Source of the DNA: Phytophthora quininea
Taxonomy: Eukaryota; Oomycota; Peronosporomycetes; Peronosporales; Peronosporaceae
DNA: 64,000 bases
Assembly: GCA_011947345.1 (NCBI GenBank)
Contig: JAAVTG010000623.1
Span: 186,001 to 250,000, forward strand
Reading direction: 5' to 3'
Shown here: positions 46,910 through 58,322 of the stretch, piece after piece
Layout of the letters: each line of letters starts with the position of its first letter
Numbering within the stretch: position 1 is the stretch's first letter
Notes under the pieces: generated by a model
Databases searched by the model: none
Told to the model about the DNA's origin: nothing
Seen by the model: only the letters and a program-made list of their open reading frames with translations
Position numbers and translations under genes: made by a program

Positions 46910-48076
46910 ATGGCAACCACGGCGCTGTCCGACTACGTCTTGCTGCTGGGCTCCAGCCAGGAGAACGAACTGCTCGTGGCCGATGCATCCACTGGCGGCC
47001 AATTGTACTGCTTTAAAAACTGCCGCGCGGCACAGAACGGCGTACACGCGGTGCCCCGTACCGACCACTTAGTCGCCGTCCAAGACGGCAAGCTGGCGCT
47101 CAACCTCTGGAACTGGGGCAAGGACATGCCCGTGTGGAAGTGCCACGTGGCCGAGAAGATGGGACCCGTCACCTCCTCCAGTTGCGGCAATTTCTTATTC
47201 GCAGGTGCCGAGTCGGGCAAAGTTTACGTCTGGGACGTCAAGACCGGCGAGTTGGTGACGGTGTTCGACGCCCACTACAAGCGAGTTTCCGCCTTGGCGT
47301 TGACGTCGGACGATTCCCACTTGGTGACGGCTGGAGAGGACGCCATCGTCCACGTGTGGAGACTCGTGGACTTGTTGGACGAACCGGACGCAGCTTCCAG
47401 TTTCCAACAAGGAGTGACTCCGGTCGTGAGCTTTACGGACCACGTGCTGCCGGTGACGGCGCTGCATGTCGGCCTGGGAGGAGTGAACGCTCGCATCTAC
47501 ACTGCGTCGCTAGACCGGACCTGCAAGATTTGGACGCTCAGCTCGTCGCAGTGTCTGTACAGTGTCTCGTGTCCGTCCTACGTCAACGCCTGCGTGGCGG
47601 ACCCCATGGAGCAGCGGTTGTTCATGGGCTGTGGCAACGGGAAGATCTACTCGCTGGATTTAAATGCTGCAGCGACGTCGGTCACGGCTGCGACTGCTCG
47701 TGTCGCCAATGCGTCGACTGCGCCGACTGCGAATGGATCGCCCTGGGGACCGGAAGCTTTGCTGCCGGACGCGTTTGAAGGACATGAGAGCAGTGTGACG
47801 TCGATGCAGATTCACGCCAGCGGCGCGTTCCTGGTGTCTGGAGATGAAAGCGGCGTCGTGCGAGTTTGGGACAGCTTGAGTCGCCAGTCACTGCGCACGA
47901 TCAAACTGTTCAAGGGCAAGGTGACGGCGCTAGTGCTGCTCCCTCGACCACGACATCTTTTCCGTCAGGCCAAGACGCCGTTCACATTGGAGAACGAAGA
48001 CCCAGACGACCTGCTTGCCACACCGCTACCAGTTGCCCCGTTGAAGAAGTATATGAACGCCTCGAACGACAATTAG
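46910..48076 (+). CDS. WDR18/Ipi3-like WD-repeat protein
   Basis: 388 residues from ATG at 46910 to TAG 48074-48076. WD repeats are visible: NLWNWGK, GKVYVWDVKTGELVTVFDAH, AIVHVWRLVDLLDE, ASLDRTCKIWTLSSSQCLYS, and SGVVRVWDSLSRQSLRTIK. The block TCKIWTLSSSQCLYSVSCPS is typical of WDR18/Ipi3, a member of the Rix1-Ipi complex for 60S pre-ribosome maturation (and DNA replication in some eukaryotes). The start is placed at MATTALSDYVLLLG because the upstream in-frame sequence runs through the divergent promoter. Frame intact. Confidence 0.82.
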   Translation: MATTALSDYVLLLGSSQENELLVADASTGGQLYCFKNCRAAQNGVHAVPRTDHLVAVQDGKLALNLWNWGKDMPVWKCHVAEKMGPVTSSSCGNFLFAGAESGKVYVWDVKTGELVTVFDAHYKRVSALALTSDDSHLVTAGEDAIVHVWRLVDLLDEPDAASSFQQGVTPVVSFTDHVLPVTALHVGLGGVNARIYTASLDRTCKIWTLSSSQCLYSVSCPSYVNACVADPMEQRLFMGCGNGKIYSLDLNAAATSVTAATARVANASTAPTANGSPWGPEALLPDAFEGHESSVTSMQIHASGAFLVSGDESGVVRVWDSLSRQSLRTIKLFKGKVTALVLLPRPRHLFRQAKTPFTLENEDPDDLLATPLPVAPLKKYMNASNDN

Positions 48077-48253
48077 CCAGCCATTTTGACAGAGTTCATG
48101 GATCAATAGACAGACATTGCATTCCGACAATCGCTTTTATTTCCAGCTCAATGGCGCCTGTATTTTCGTCCTTGGGACGTGGCGAAGAAGGACTTGGCGA
48201 CGTTGGTGATGCACAACACGATAGCATCTCTGCGCTGAAAGGCTTGATCCATC

Positions 48254-48674
48254 ATGATGGACGATGGCTCGGTGAGAGAAGCGCAGCCTGCGGGCGAGTT
48301 CGAGGAGATGACGACGCCAAAGCTGCAGGAGCGGATGGACAGAGCCACCGACAACCAGGTTTGCTGTGAAGAGCATTCCTTTGGTGTTGCGTTTGGTGTT
48401 GACCTCAGCGTTTGTTTTGCAGGAGCGACAACTGGATGCCATCTATTCGGGCGTCAAGCGACTCCACCAGGCAGCCAACGCCACCAACGACGAAGTCATC
48501 TCGCAGAACGCCATGCTGGAACACATCAGTGTGCAAGTTGGCGACACGGACGCGGCCGTGCAGGAGCAGACCAAAGCTGCCCGCAAAGTCGTCTCGGCAC
48601 ACCGCAAGCTCGGCTGCTACTACGTGATCATCATGCTGCTGGCTGCAACTCTGCTGGTAGTCATCTTCATTTAG
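48254..48674 (+). CDS. Tail-anchored Q-SNARE-like protein
   Basis: Exons 48254-48358 and 48423-48674, with a 64-bp intron (GTTTGC...TTTGCAG) at a codon boundary, give 118 residues. A short acidic N-terminus is followed by a heptad SNARE motif (ERQLDAIYSGVKRLHQAANA, then DEVISQNAMLEHISVQVGDT) with a Gln at the likely zero layer, and a C-terminal membrane anchor (CYYVIIMLLAATLLVVIFI) with no lumenal tail. The size and layout suit a Qc-type SNARE of the Bet1/syntaxin-8 group acting in endomembrane fusion. Two adjacent ATGs start the frame; the first is used. Convergent with SAHH. Confidence 0.72.
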
Positions 48675-48948
48675 GAAGCAGATAAGACATCCCAATATCA
48701 ATTCAGGAAGAACAGCATGATCAGTCTTGTGTTAGAATAGTGTTTGTTGATTGATTCACCATTGCGATATCTCCTGGTGCTACTGAAAGCCATGTGGGTC
48801 CAACAGAGCAAAGTGGTGGAGAGTGTCAGCGACACCTTTCAGCACAATGAAAGCGCTCAGTACAGAGAGCGCTATCTCTGCTGCGACTCAAACAGCCTCA
48901 GCACACAACAGCTTTGAGCACTACAGTAGGCGAAAAGGAAGTACCAAC

Positions 48949-49757
48949 CTAGTAACGGTAGGTCTCCGGCTTGAAGGGGCCCGTGGGCTTCACGCCAATG
49001 TACTCGGCCTGCTCGTCCGACAGCACCGTCAGCTGAGCGCCGAGGTTGTCCAGGTGCAGACGAGCGACCTTCTCGTCCAGCTCCTTGGGAGCACGTACAC
49101 CTTACCGGTGGCGTACTTGCCCGTGTCACGCTCCTTCCAGAGCTCGATCTGAGCCAGGGTCTGGTTGGTGAACGAGTTGGACATGACGAAGGACGGGTGG
49201 CCCGTGGCGCAGCCCAAGTTGAGCAGGCGGCCCTCAGCCAGGACGATGACGGCGTGGCCGTCCTCGAACACGAAGCGGTCCACCTGGGGCTTGATGTTCT
49301 GGCGCTTGGAGATCTTCATGACGCCAGCCATGTCGATCTCGTTGTCGAAGTGGCCAATGTTGCCAACAATAGCGTTGTTCTTCATCTTGAGCATGTCCTT
49401 GGCCATGATAATGTCCTTGTTGCCAGTGGTGGTGATGAAGATGTCGGCCTCAGACACGACCGTCTCGAGACGGACGACCTGGAAGCCTTCCATGCAGGCC
49501 TGCAGGGCGCAGATAGGGTCCACCTCCGTCACGTAGACGACCGAACCGGCAGCCTTCATGGCCTGGGCGCAACCCTTGCCGACGTCGCCGAAGCCGCAGA
49601 TCACGACGCGCTTACCGGCCAGCATGACGTCGGTAGCACGCATGATGCCATCGGGCAGCGAGTGGCGGCAGCCGTACAGGTTGTCGAACTTGGACTTGGT
49701 GACCGAATCGTTGACGTTGATGGCCGGGAAGAGCAGTGAGCCGTTCTTCTCCATCTG

Positions 49758-49790
<33 letters not shown>

Positions 49791-50393
49791 CGAGACACCC
49801 TTGCAGCGCTGGGCGATCTTGGTCCACTTCTTGGGGTCGCTCTTGAGCGTGCGGGCGATGATGTTGAGCACGCACTTCATCTCGGCGTTGTCGGTCGAGT
49901 TGGCATCGGGCACGGCGCCGTTCTCGGCGAAGGCCTTCTCGGCCTTGAAGCCCTCGTGGATCAGCAGCGTCATGTCGCCACCGTCGTCCACGATGATGTC
50001 GGGGCCGTCGCCCTTGCCGTCGTCCGAGGGCCACGTGATGGCGTTCAGAGTGCACTCCCAGTATTCCTCGAGGGTCTCGCCCTTCCAGGCGAACACGGCG
50101 GCCGAGTTGTCGCGGGCGATGGCGGCGGCGGCGTGGTCCTGCGTGGAGAAGATGTTGCAGCTGCACCAGCGCATGTCTCCGCCCAGAGCCTTGAGCGTCT
50201 CGATCAGCACGGCCGTCTGGATGGTCATGTGCAGCGAGCCGGCCACGCGGGCGCCCTTGAGGGGCTGCGAGGGGCCGTACTCGGCGCGGCTCTGCATGAG
50301 GCCAGGCATCTCGATCTGCGCGATCTCGATCTCCTTGCGGCCGAAGTCGGCGAGCGAGATGTCCGCCACGCGGTAGTCACCAAGGGAAGCCAT
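48949..50393 (-). CDS. S-adenosylhomocysteine hydrolase
   Basis: 481 residues. [20 protein letters not shown], then the substrate region ([32 protein letters not shown]), DDGGDMT, the NAD-binding signature [37 protein letters not shown], and, after the frame change, the canonical C-terminus ending PFKPETYRY. One base is missing in the G run at 49087-49089 (C run on the coding strand), which breaks the frame in [13 protein letters not shown]. The conserved C-terminus with its Lys-Tyr NAD contact is fully present beyond it, so an assembly error is likely. The enzyme regenerates adenosine and homocysteine after methyl transfer. Confidence 0.97.
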
Positions 50394-50422
50394 TGTTGTA
50401 AGGGGGTTGTGCTTGAAAGGTC

Positions 50423-50438
50423 GAATTCCAAAGTGAGC
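50423..50438 (-). promoter_or_regulatory. Initiator-like element of the SAHH gene
   Basis: On the coding strand GCTCACTTTGGAATTC, 30-45 bp before the SAHH ATG, close to the oomycete 16-nt Inr (GCTCATTYYNCAWTTT). Confidence 0.5.
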
Positions 50439-50576
50439 CAAAATGACACAAAAGCGGACAAGAGCGGCTCTGCACCAGTCGTTTGAGGACGTGCTCCAGC
50501 GAAAGGGAATTGTTAGACTGGGATGGAGTATGCCTGATAAAACGCTTTTTCTTGAGATGGGTACACTGTTTGTTCG

Positions 50577-51515
50577 ATGGCGAATGTGAATGACGCACTG
50601 ATGAGGCGCGGCAAGGAGCTGCTGCTGCGGGCAAACGCAAGCGAACTAGTAAGCCAGCCAACGATGACAAAGTTCCCAAGAGAAAGAGGAGCTCAACCAT
50701 GGCGTCGTGGCTCTCTTCCGTCAAGGGAGCCGAGGGAGCAGGCAGACAAGGTCGCTACGACTGCCGAGCCGGAAGCTGAAGCAAATTTGGGCGTGCTGCC
50801 GACGTCTGCTCAGCCCCAGAAGCCGACGCAATCGTATATTGATCTGGGGCAGCGCGATTTCGGCAAACACGTCACGTGTCCGACGTGCGGACTGCTGTAC
50901 ACTGCAGGGGAGGAAGAGGACGAGCGAGAGCATCAAAAGTTCTGTCGACAAGCGAAGAGAGGAGTGACGTTCTCCAAGTGGAAGAACGAGCGGGTTAGGA
51001 AGACGTTTCCGGATACAGAGGCAAGAATGATTGAAATCTGCGGAGACGACCCGCCTGCTCATGTGAAGAAATTGATGGAGGTGAAGGCGGTGCTGGACGA
51101 CGCCTTGGGCTTTGTGGAACAGGAGTCGTTCCTGCAACGCAGTATCTTTGTGTACATCCAAGAGCACAAAGTGGTCGGGTGTGTCACGTCGGAGCGGATA
51201 ACAGAGGCGTTCCAGTTGGATCAGAGCGCGTCGAACTTGGTTGCTGATAGTGGAGACGACGACTCCATAACTGTCGACGGAGCAGTGACTGCGTCAGCCA
51301 AGTCACAACCGGCGGTAGTGGGGATTTGCCAGCTCTGGGTGCACCCCAGGTTCCGTCGAAAGAGCGTAGCGACGAGGATGGTCGACGCTGTCCGCGAGAA
51401 ATCCATCTATGGTATGCATGTGGCCAAGAATCTGATTGCCTTCGCCCAGCCAACACGAAATGGTTTGCTATTTGCCAAGAAATACCAAGAGCCACGTCAA
51501 GTGCTCATTTATTAG
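50577..51515 (+). CDS. Eco1/ESCO-type cohesin acetyltransferase
   Basis: 312 residues in the open frame. A C2H2-like finger [14 protein letters not shown] to EHQKFC is followed by the acetyltransferase part: [37 protein letters not shown], and [17 protein letters not shown]. This finger-plus-acetyltransferase order is that of Eco1/ESCO, which acetylates the SMC3 head to lock sister-chromatid cohesion. The first about 60 codons may be wrongly framed: in another frame the same DNA reads a basic, coding-like [20 protein letters not shown], as expected for a nuclear signal, so two compensating indels are possible. Divergent from SAHH with 183 bp between starts. Confidence 0.85.
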   Translation: MANVNDALMRRGKELLLRANASELVSQPTMTKFPRERGAQPWRRGSLPSREPREQADKVATTAEPEAEANLGVLPTSAQPQKPTQSYIDLGQRDFGKHVTCPTCGLLYTAGEEEDEREHQKFCRQAKRGVTFSKWKNERVRKTFPDTEARMIEICGDDPPAHVKKLMEVKAVLDDALGFVEQESFLQRSIFVYIQEHKVVGCVTSERITEAFQLDQSASNLVADSGDDDSITVDGAVTASAKSQPAVVGICQLWVHPRFRRKSVATRMVDAVREKSIYGMHVAKNLIAFAQPTRNGLLFAKKYQEPRQVLIY

Positions 51516-51626
51516 TGAGCATCCATGGTATTCTACGTCAACTTTAACTGTATTCGTTTGTTTACCCAAAGAGCTTTCAGAGTCTTGGTTCCCTCATCCC
51601 AAACAGAGTCGACCCGATCGTTCTAC

Positions 51627-53860
51627 TTACACACGACCGGAAATGGGCGAGTACTCGCGGCGCATACGGTGGCGGCGCCAGCGCAGGACGGCAAAGACCG
51701 CCGCGGCCACCGCAGCCACAACCAGCGCAATGAAGCCCAGGATAGCGGCGAAGCTCCACTTGGCGACCGAGACCAACAAGTGACCCGCCTTGGCGGTCTT
51801 CTTGTGGACGGGGATCGCAGAGGGCGATACAGCTGGAAGTTGCGTCGGTGCTGAGCCCGGAACGGTCAGCAAGTGAGCCGCACCACCGAAATCGCACGTC
51901 GCGCCCTTCTCGCGGTTCAAGTGCCAGTACTGGTTGAAGGCCCAGTCGCACTGCTCCTCCAGCGTCAGGAAGCGCTTCTTAATGTCCGTGCAGTCGATCT
52001 CCTGGAAGTTACAGGCGAACGCGAGACCGCTCTTAAGCTCGTACTCGTGCACGCCGCGTTTGGCACGGCACACGAAGTCTCCGCGATCTTCCTTCATGCA
52101 AGCGGACTCGACGCCCTCGCTCTCATGGTAGTCCGACACGTTCTTCGGGAACATGCCCTGACGAGCTAGATCTAAGAAGCTCCATTTGCTAGCGAACTCA
52201 GTCTTAAAGTTCCAGAAGTACCAGCCGTGGCCCATACTGAACGCGTTCAGCTTCTTCAACATCAGGGACTTGGTCAGTGCCTTGTCGTCCGGCTGATCGA
52301 ACGACGTGTCACTAGTGACGGGACACTTGCCGAACGAAGGGCCCGACATGCCTGTACCGTACGGTCCCTGGATTGGCTTCGTCTTGTCCAAAGGCGTGCC
52401 AGGGAAACCCTCACCAAGGTATGTACTGTTAACAGGGCAGTCGACCCAAGTGCATTGCACCTTGGGGAAACCCGGAAGGTTGTCGTTGAAGCCGTTGAGC
52501 CACATGGCACAGTTGTCTGTAGCGACCGACCACTCACCGACGATCACAGGCATCATGGCGTTCTCCATGTCGGAGATGACGTACTTTTGCTGGCAGGCGT
52601 TCGAGAAGAAGTCCGCCTCAGTTCCAGGCGGGTTCCAGGCCTGGTAGATGTGCGTATCAAGCGCAATATCGGGGCATCCCTTGAGGAAGTCAGCCCAGAA
52701 TTGCAGTCCGAAGCGGAACGAGTCGTGGATGACGAACTTCCACGCTGGGGCCAAAGCCTTGACGCGTTTGTACGACTTCCAGTAGTACTCCTTCAGCACC
52801 TCGATAGGTGTGAGCTCCCATGGCTCATTCACGGGCTCCAACCCAATGATGGCCTTGTGGGCCTTGTAGCGGTTGATGATGGCCTCCACCGCCACAATGG
52901 AGTGGTTCAAGTGGGCGTAGTTGATGCTCGTGTAGTTGTGCGTCTCAACGTTGAACGTTCCGGCCCATCCAGCCTGACGGATCGGCCAGTGCTCGAAGGT
53001 GGTCGTCCCCACAGGCTGGGTACTAGCAATGGACGTCCATTTGACGGACGACGACATGCCGCTGTTGTCGAAGCCGTTCTGCGACCCAATGAGGCCGTGG
53101 ATGTCTAGGAGGATGTCAATATCGTACTCCAAGGCAAGATCCGCCATGTCGTCCAGCGCCTCCACGGCGCCGTCCGTGCAGCCGGCGTAGGGCTCGTACG
53201 GGTTGAACATCCAGTCTCCGACCGGCACGCGGATCGAGTTGACACCCACGGCGTGCAGCTCAGCGAGGTCCTTCTCCGTGAACCAGCTCTTGTAGTGCTG
53301 TCTCAGCTGCTTGTTGGCCTCCTCTTTGCCCAGCGCCGTGCAGAACGTGTAGATGTCCATTGCCGTCTTCTCCGGCGCCTTGTCGCCGAATTTCTGCTGC
53401 GTGTTGAGGAACTGGTAGAAGAGCGAGGGTGTGATCCACGGCTCCAGCACCAGCCAGCCGCCGATGTTGACCCGCGCACTTGCTTGTTGAAGGGCGTCGC
53501 GTGCGAGTCCTGCGAGCACGTCATGTCCGTGTCGTTGGGCTTGAAGAACTTGAAGACGCTGCTGTCCTGGCCGAACATGGACGCCTCGCCGTGTTTCCAG
53601 TACCACTCGTAGTCCGGGACGTCCGGGGACTCGCGCGGGCCCGGGTCGGGCGTGGGGGCCGGTGTAGGAGCCTCCGTCGTCTGCTCTGGGGCGGGCGGCG
53701 CCGGAGGAGCGTCCTGCGAGTCTTGCTCGCCCTCGGGCGGCGGGTCCATGGCCATCAGGTCCACCGACGTGTAGGGCGACGCCTGCCAGGCCGCCTGGGC
53801 GTGCGCCAGCGCCAGCAGCGCCACCGCAGCGACGGTCTTGAGCTTGGATCCGACCAGCAT
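51627..53860 (-). CDS. GH5_9 exo-1,3-beta-glucanase with C-terminal anchor, copy 1
   Basis: About 744 residues. A signal peptide (MLVGSKLKTVAAVALLALAH) precedes a Pro/Thr-rich linker (APTPAPTPDPGPRESPD). The GH5 domain begins NIGGWLVLEPWITPSLFYQF and includes SIRVPVGDWMFNPYEPY, HGLIGSQNGFDNSG, the acid/base in GLEPVNEPWE, HDSFRFG, DTHIYQAW, and the nucleophile in PVIVGEWS. A hydrophobic span (FAAILGFIALVVAAVAAAVF) with a short basic tail (LRWRRHRMRREYSP) ends the protein, so it is displayed on the outside of the plasma membrane. One base is missing in the C run 53471-53473 (QVRG/VNIGG). Exo-1,3-beta-glucanases remodel callose-like wall glucans. Confidence 0.92.
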
Positions 53861-54706
53861 CTTACTGTCTGCACGGCGAATGCGGAAATGAGACTCAAAA
53901 GGCCGCACGGCACAAAAGATCTTGAACGGGCCGGAAATTACAGGTATAGCCTAGTTATCAAAGACGCAAAGGTGCTGATTTTGGAGTCGAGATTTTCAGA
54001 AATAGCCCCAACCAGGTTGAAGCCTGTCGTCCGCTCGTCTAAAACTAAGATCGCAATACTGGGCGGGGCAGGCAGCTCCGCTGGCGATATCTGCCAGCTC
54101 AGGGTGCCGCGCTCTCGCCTCTGCGGAAGGCCGGCTTGCCATCAACAGGAAAGCCTTGGAGCGAACTGCCTGGCATCGTCATATTTGCTTGCACGAAGAG
54201 AGAGATCTTCTTCTTCTGCCAGAGCCAGCGACTGCAGGTCCAGTCGTCTAACGAGGCCGCGGCGATTTGCATGGCCGCCATCGCAAGCACCCACCTCGCA
54301 TGAGACAACCGAATCGGATGGCCGGCGGTGACGGTCCTCGACGTCGACGTTTGTCGGCAGCAAGCGAACTTGGTTGTCTTCGGAGACCATGGCATGCCCA
54401 TCACGACTGAAAGATACGCTTTCCGACCAAGCACCGGACCAGGATCTACACCAAGCAGCGCTCTAGCAGCAAGATCGACAGCAAGATGACCGGGCTTTAC
54501 TTGTTGTTGGCTAACCTGTTGAATCCGCGACGATGGCTGATGATGCTGATGCTGTTGTTGACGTACCACTCGATTGTCGCCAACGGCATGCAGCTCTTGA
54601 CGGATGCGACGCGCTCGTCCGACGTCAAAATATGTTATCGTATTATGTAGTAGTTCTCAGTACCGGGACACACGCTGCGAGACGACAGACAACTCACTAG
54701 GACTGC
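53861..54706. other. Spacer between the two GH5 genes
   Basis: About 850 bp. Open stretches exist on both strands but without motifs. The best candidate is the short plus-strand frame 54486-54650, listed separately. The rest seems to be promoter of copy 1 and 3' flank of copy 2. Confidence 0.4.
54486..54650 (+). CDS. Possible 54-residue membrane peptide
   Basis: ATG at 54486 to TAG at 54648-54650: MTGLYLLLANLLNPRRWLMM followed by a Leu-rich span and a polar tail (QLLTDATRSSDVKICYRIM). It could be a small gene, the end of a frameshifted gene, or chance. There is no supporting motif. Confidence 0.22.
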   Translation: MTGLYLLLANLLNPRRWLMMLMLLLTYHSIVANGMQLLTDATRSSDVKICYRIM

Positions 54707-56738
54707 TTAGACATTCACGACGTGGCCGATCAGCGGCGAGTATTCCTCACGTCTCCTGTGGCGCGCGACGGCCATGAGCACGGCAAAGCCCACGAGTGCA
54801 AACGCCACGCCACCGAGCGTCCACTCGAAGACCTCCTTGCCGACGGCCGTGGCCAGGAACTCCTGGCGCTCCACGCTCGACGGACTGGCGATAGTCAACA
54901 GGTGGGCGGCGCCGCCAAAGTCGCACGTCGCGCCTTCCTCGCGGTGGGCGTGCCAGTACTTGTTGAACGCCCAGTCGCAGCGCTCCTCCAGGGTGTCGAA
55001 GCGCTCCTCGATGTCGGCGCAGTCCACCTCGTCACCGCAAGCAAAGTCCAGGCCGCTCTCCAGATCGGAGCGGTGCACGCCGCGCTTGGCCGCACAGACC
55101 AGTGCGCCTTTATCCTCGACCAGGCAGGCCGAGAAGACTTCCTCGTTACCGCGATAGTTGGAAACGTTCTTGGGGAACGCGCCCTTGCGGACGAGGTCCA
55201 GGAAGTTCCAGCGCGAGCCAAACTCCGTCTTGAAGTTCCAGAAGTACCAGCCGTGGCCGGCGGCGAACGCGTTGAGCTTCTTCATATTGAGGTTCCGTGT
55301 GAACTTGAGCTCGTCGGAGTCGTCCTGTTGGCCGAAGGACGTATTGCTGGTGATCGGGCATTTGCCGAACGACGGACCGGACTGACCGGTGCCGTACGGG
55401 CCCTGGATCGGCTTGGTCACGTCCAACGGGGTGCCCGGGAAGCCCTCGCCGAGATACGTGCTGTGCACGGGGCACTTGGTCATGCGGCACTGGATGTTGG
55501 GGAAGCCCGGCAGGTTGTCGTTGAAGCCGTTGAGCCACATCGCGCAGTTGTCGGTGCCGAGAGACCACTCGCCCACGATCACGGGCATCATGGCGTTCTC
55601 CATGTTGGCGATGTTGTACTTCTGCTGGCAGGCGCTGGAGAAATAGTCCGAGCGCGTACCGGGGGCGTTCCAGGCCTGGTAGATGTGCGTGTCGAGCGCA
55701 ATGTCGGGACAACCGCGCATGAACTGCGACCAGTACTGGACGCCGAAGCGGAACGAGTCGTGCAGCACAAACTTCCAGTGCGGGGCGCGGGCCTTGACGC
55801 GCTTGTACGACTTCCAGTAGTAGTCCTTGAGCAGGTCGATGGGGTGAGCTCCCACGGCTCGTTCACAGGCTCGAGGCCGATGATGGCCGGGTGGTCGGCG
55901 TACCGGTCGACGATGGCGTGCACCGTCGCGAGCGAGTGGTTCAGGTGCTCGTAGTTGATGGTCTTGTACGTGTTGGTGGTGGTGTCGAACTCCCCAGCCC
56001 ATCCAGCCTTGCGGATCGTCCAGTGCTCGAACGTGGTGGTGCCAACGGGACGTGTGCTGGCAATCGACGTCCACTTGACGTCGGACGACATGCCACTGTT
56101 GTCGAAGCCGTTCTGCGAGCCGATCAGCCCGTGGATGTCGAGTAGCAACTCGATCTTGTACTTGTACGCCAAATTGGCGACGCGGTCGAGCTCTTTCACG
56201 GCGCCGTCGGTGCAACCGATGTACGGCTCGTATGGGTTGAACATCCAGTCGCCGACAGGCACCCGCAGCGAGTTGACGCCGGCGTCGGCCATCTCCTTGA
56301 TGTCACTTTCGGTGACCCACGTGGCCCAGTGGATCTTGAGCTGGCGGTTGGCCTCCTCCTTGCCAAGAGCGGTGCAGAAGGTGTACATGTCCATTGCTGT
56401 CTTCTCTGGGGCCTTGTCGCCGTAGCGCTCTTGGGTGCTCAGGAACTGGTAGAAGAGCGTGGGGTGATCCACGGTTCCAACACCAGCCAACCGCCGAGGT
56501 TGGCGCCGCGCACCTGCCGGTTGAATGGCGTGGCGTGGGTGTCGCTGGAGCAGGTTTGGTTCTCGTCATTGACGCGGAAGTTGGCGAAGAAGTCGAGGTG
56601 AGCCGAGGCGCGGGTGAAGACGTGGTCGTTCTCCCAGTACCACTTGGCGTCCTTGACCTCTGTTTGGTCGGGGGTGTAGGCGGCGGTGGTGGTCAACGCC
56701 AACGAAAGCGCCGTGGCAAACTGCAGCAAGAGCTTCAT
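54707..56738 (-). CDS. GH5_9 exo-1,3-beta-glucanase with C-terminal anchor, copy 2
   Basis: About 677 residues; tandem paralogue of the gene at 51627-53860. Signal peptide MKLLLQFATALSLALTTTAA; no Pro-rich linker. The GH5 domain matches block by block (GANLGGWLVLEPWITP, SLRVPVGDWMFNPYEPY, GLEPVNEPWELTPIDLLKDY, PVIVGEWSLGTDNCAMWLNG). A C-terminal span (WTLGGVAFALVGFAVLMAVA) ends in RHRRREEYSPLIGHVVNV, related to the copy 1 tail. Two C runs miss one base each: 56464-56461 (EPWITP/TLFYQF) and 55844-55841 (WELTP/IDLLKD). Both catalytic glutamates are present. The shared EYSP tail suggests a conserved sorting signal. Confidence 0.92.
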
Positions 56739-58322
56739 ACCGGTAGTTGGATCAAGTCGAAGCAGGCCGGTCGGTGGTGGTGGATTGGTGGCGGCGAGTG
56801 TGCGGCAGGAGTCAAATTTGCAAATGACTCGAGAGCGGAGCCAGCCTCGGACTCGAACTCGACTCGAAGCTCCGGATCGCAGCCATGTGCACGCTGCTCG
56901 TCGCTTGCTGCAGGTCCCGTTTTGCGGCTGTAAAAAGGCAACGAGGCATCACCGAGGGGAGAGGGCCGCCTCGGCGTCGCAAACGACCAGGATTTGAACG
57001 CCGGCGCCGCGTTGACCGACTAGAACTTCAAGGTTTCAAAACCAGCGGCGATATCCATGGGGCGGCGTTCTTCGTATGCTACGACAAATGCTTTCGGCGC
57101 GGTTTCCTTTCGAGCAAAAGTGGCGGCTCGTGGTGGTGGTTCTTGCCGTTGACGACGCTCTGGGGAAAAGTTCACCACCGCCTTGATACTGCGGAGCTAC
57201 GAGGAGGTGGGGAGCTCCCCAGCCGGCCCTCTGCCATCCTCCCCAAACATTTTGGCGCAGCTGCATGCGATAAGCCCCGCGGGAGTGCTCACGAAGGCAA
57301 AGCAGGGCGGCACGGCGGAAGAAACGCTGCTGTTGTTCGCTTGCTTTTGGTCCTGAAATTGTTGAGGGAGGCACTTGAAACGACGTCTTTGCATCTCGGC
57401 ACCAAGACCTCCAAAAGCTGCATGTCTGGCAGCGTTGCTACGACGACCCAGCGAAAATGCTGCACCCTGTAGTACCAAACAGAGCACATACTTGTCCTGC
57501 GTTGCAGCGGGTTCTGATCTTGCCGGTCGACTAGCGGAGACCGACGCTGAAGTTTGGTAACGACTGAGAACCAAGCACCAAAAATTGGCGTCGCAGCCCC
57601 ATAAATGCATGGCTTTTTCGGGCGGCCGGTGGCCTGGGCAATATTTGCACGCTCCGACCACGTTTTGTGCGCGAGCTGACCCCGCCTGCCTTTGATGTGT
57701 GGGGCGTTTGCATCGGTTTTCTGGCCGTGAAAGCGGAGGAGCGCGCAGCCGCGAGCTGCGTGCAGGGCCTTGAGGGCGAGGCAAGCTCTTCACGGACCAG
57801 AACAACAGCGCTCCGCAGCTGGGTCACGAGGAAACTTGCCTACTTTTCTGTGTGATATGCATCTGCTCGCCGTGCAGCAATCCGAAGGGGAGAAATCAAG
57901 CGCTGCTATCCCAGCCCGACGGGCGTCGCAGTCCGCACCCAACGATCCCGTAAAGGATACTGGTGTTGCAGATGTGTGACCATCTCGAAGAAGAGCTTCC
58001 TGTCCGAGTGGTGAGCTCGTTGCAACTTCGACTGCTTGGAGTGCAGAGGAACATTTTCGATTGGAAAAGAGGGACCCAAAGGCATCTGAGCCTTCGGCCT
58101 CAAGTTCATTTAGCGCCGCGCTTCAATACACAGCACGAAAAAGTAGCCTGCAGGGCTAGCGGTTGCACCGCAGCAACCTGCTTGTCCTCGTTGCCGTCGG
58201 TCGAGGGATCGTCTGGTGAGAAGGCACTGCATCATCTGCCTGCTTCAACGACCGGCGGCTTCTCGTCAATGTTGGTGCTCGCCCAGCCCCATGTTCCGAC
58301 GTGCTCATCGTGCCCATCGGCG
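56739..58322. other. Gene-free stretch, 1.6 kb
   Basis: Mixed composition. Open frames on both strands (for example 57197-57805 reverse, 57963-58385 forward) show no domain or stable codon pattern. Part of 58156-58322 may be the 3' end of the broken gene starting at 58967. No tRNA fold could be built from the TTCAAATC-like match near 56985. Confidence 0.45.

Noticed and set aside
49767..50486. Plus-strand open frames opposite SAHH
   Set aside because: SAHH motifs are continuous on the reverse strand; the plus frames are leucine/valine-rich noise.
52227..53108. Long plus-strand open frame (293 codons) opposite the first GH5 gene
   Set aside because: Antisense by-product of codon bias; no recognisable motif.
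54722..55954. Long plus-strand open frame (about 410 codons) opposite the second GH5 gene
   Set aside because: Mirror of a GC3-rich gene; Val/Ala/Arg/His-rich with no domain. The GH5 reading on the other strand is unambiguous.
56960..57010. tRNA-like GGATTTGAAC box
   Set aside because: The T-arm stem does not pair, and no D-arm or anticodon arm could be placed at the right distance.
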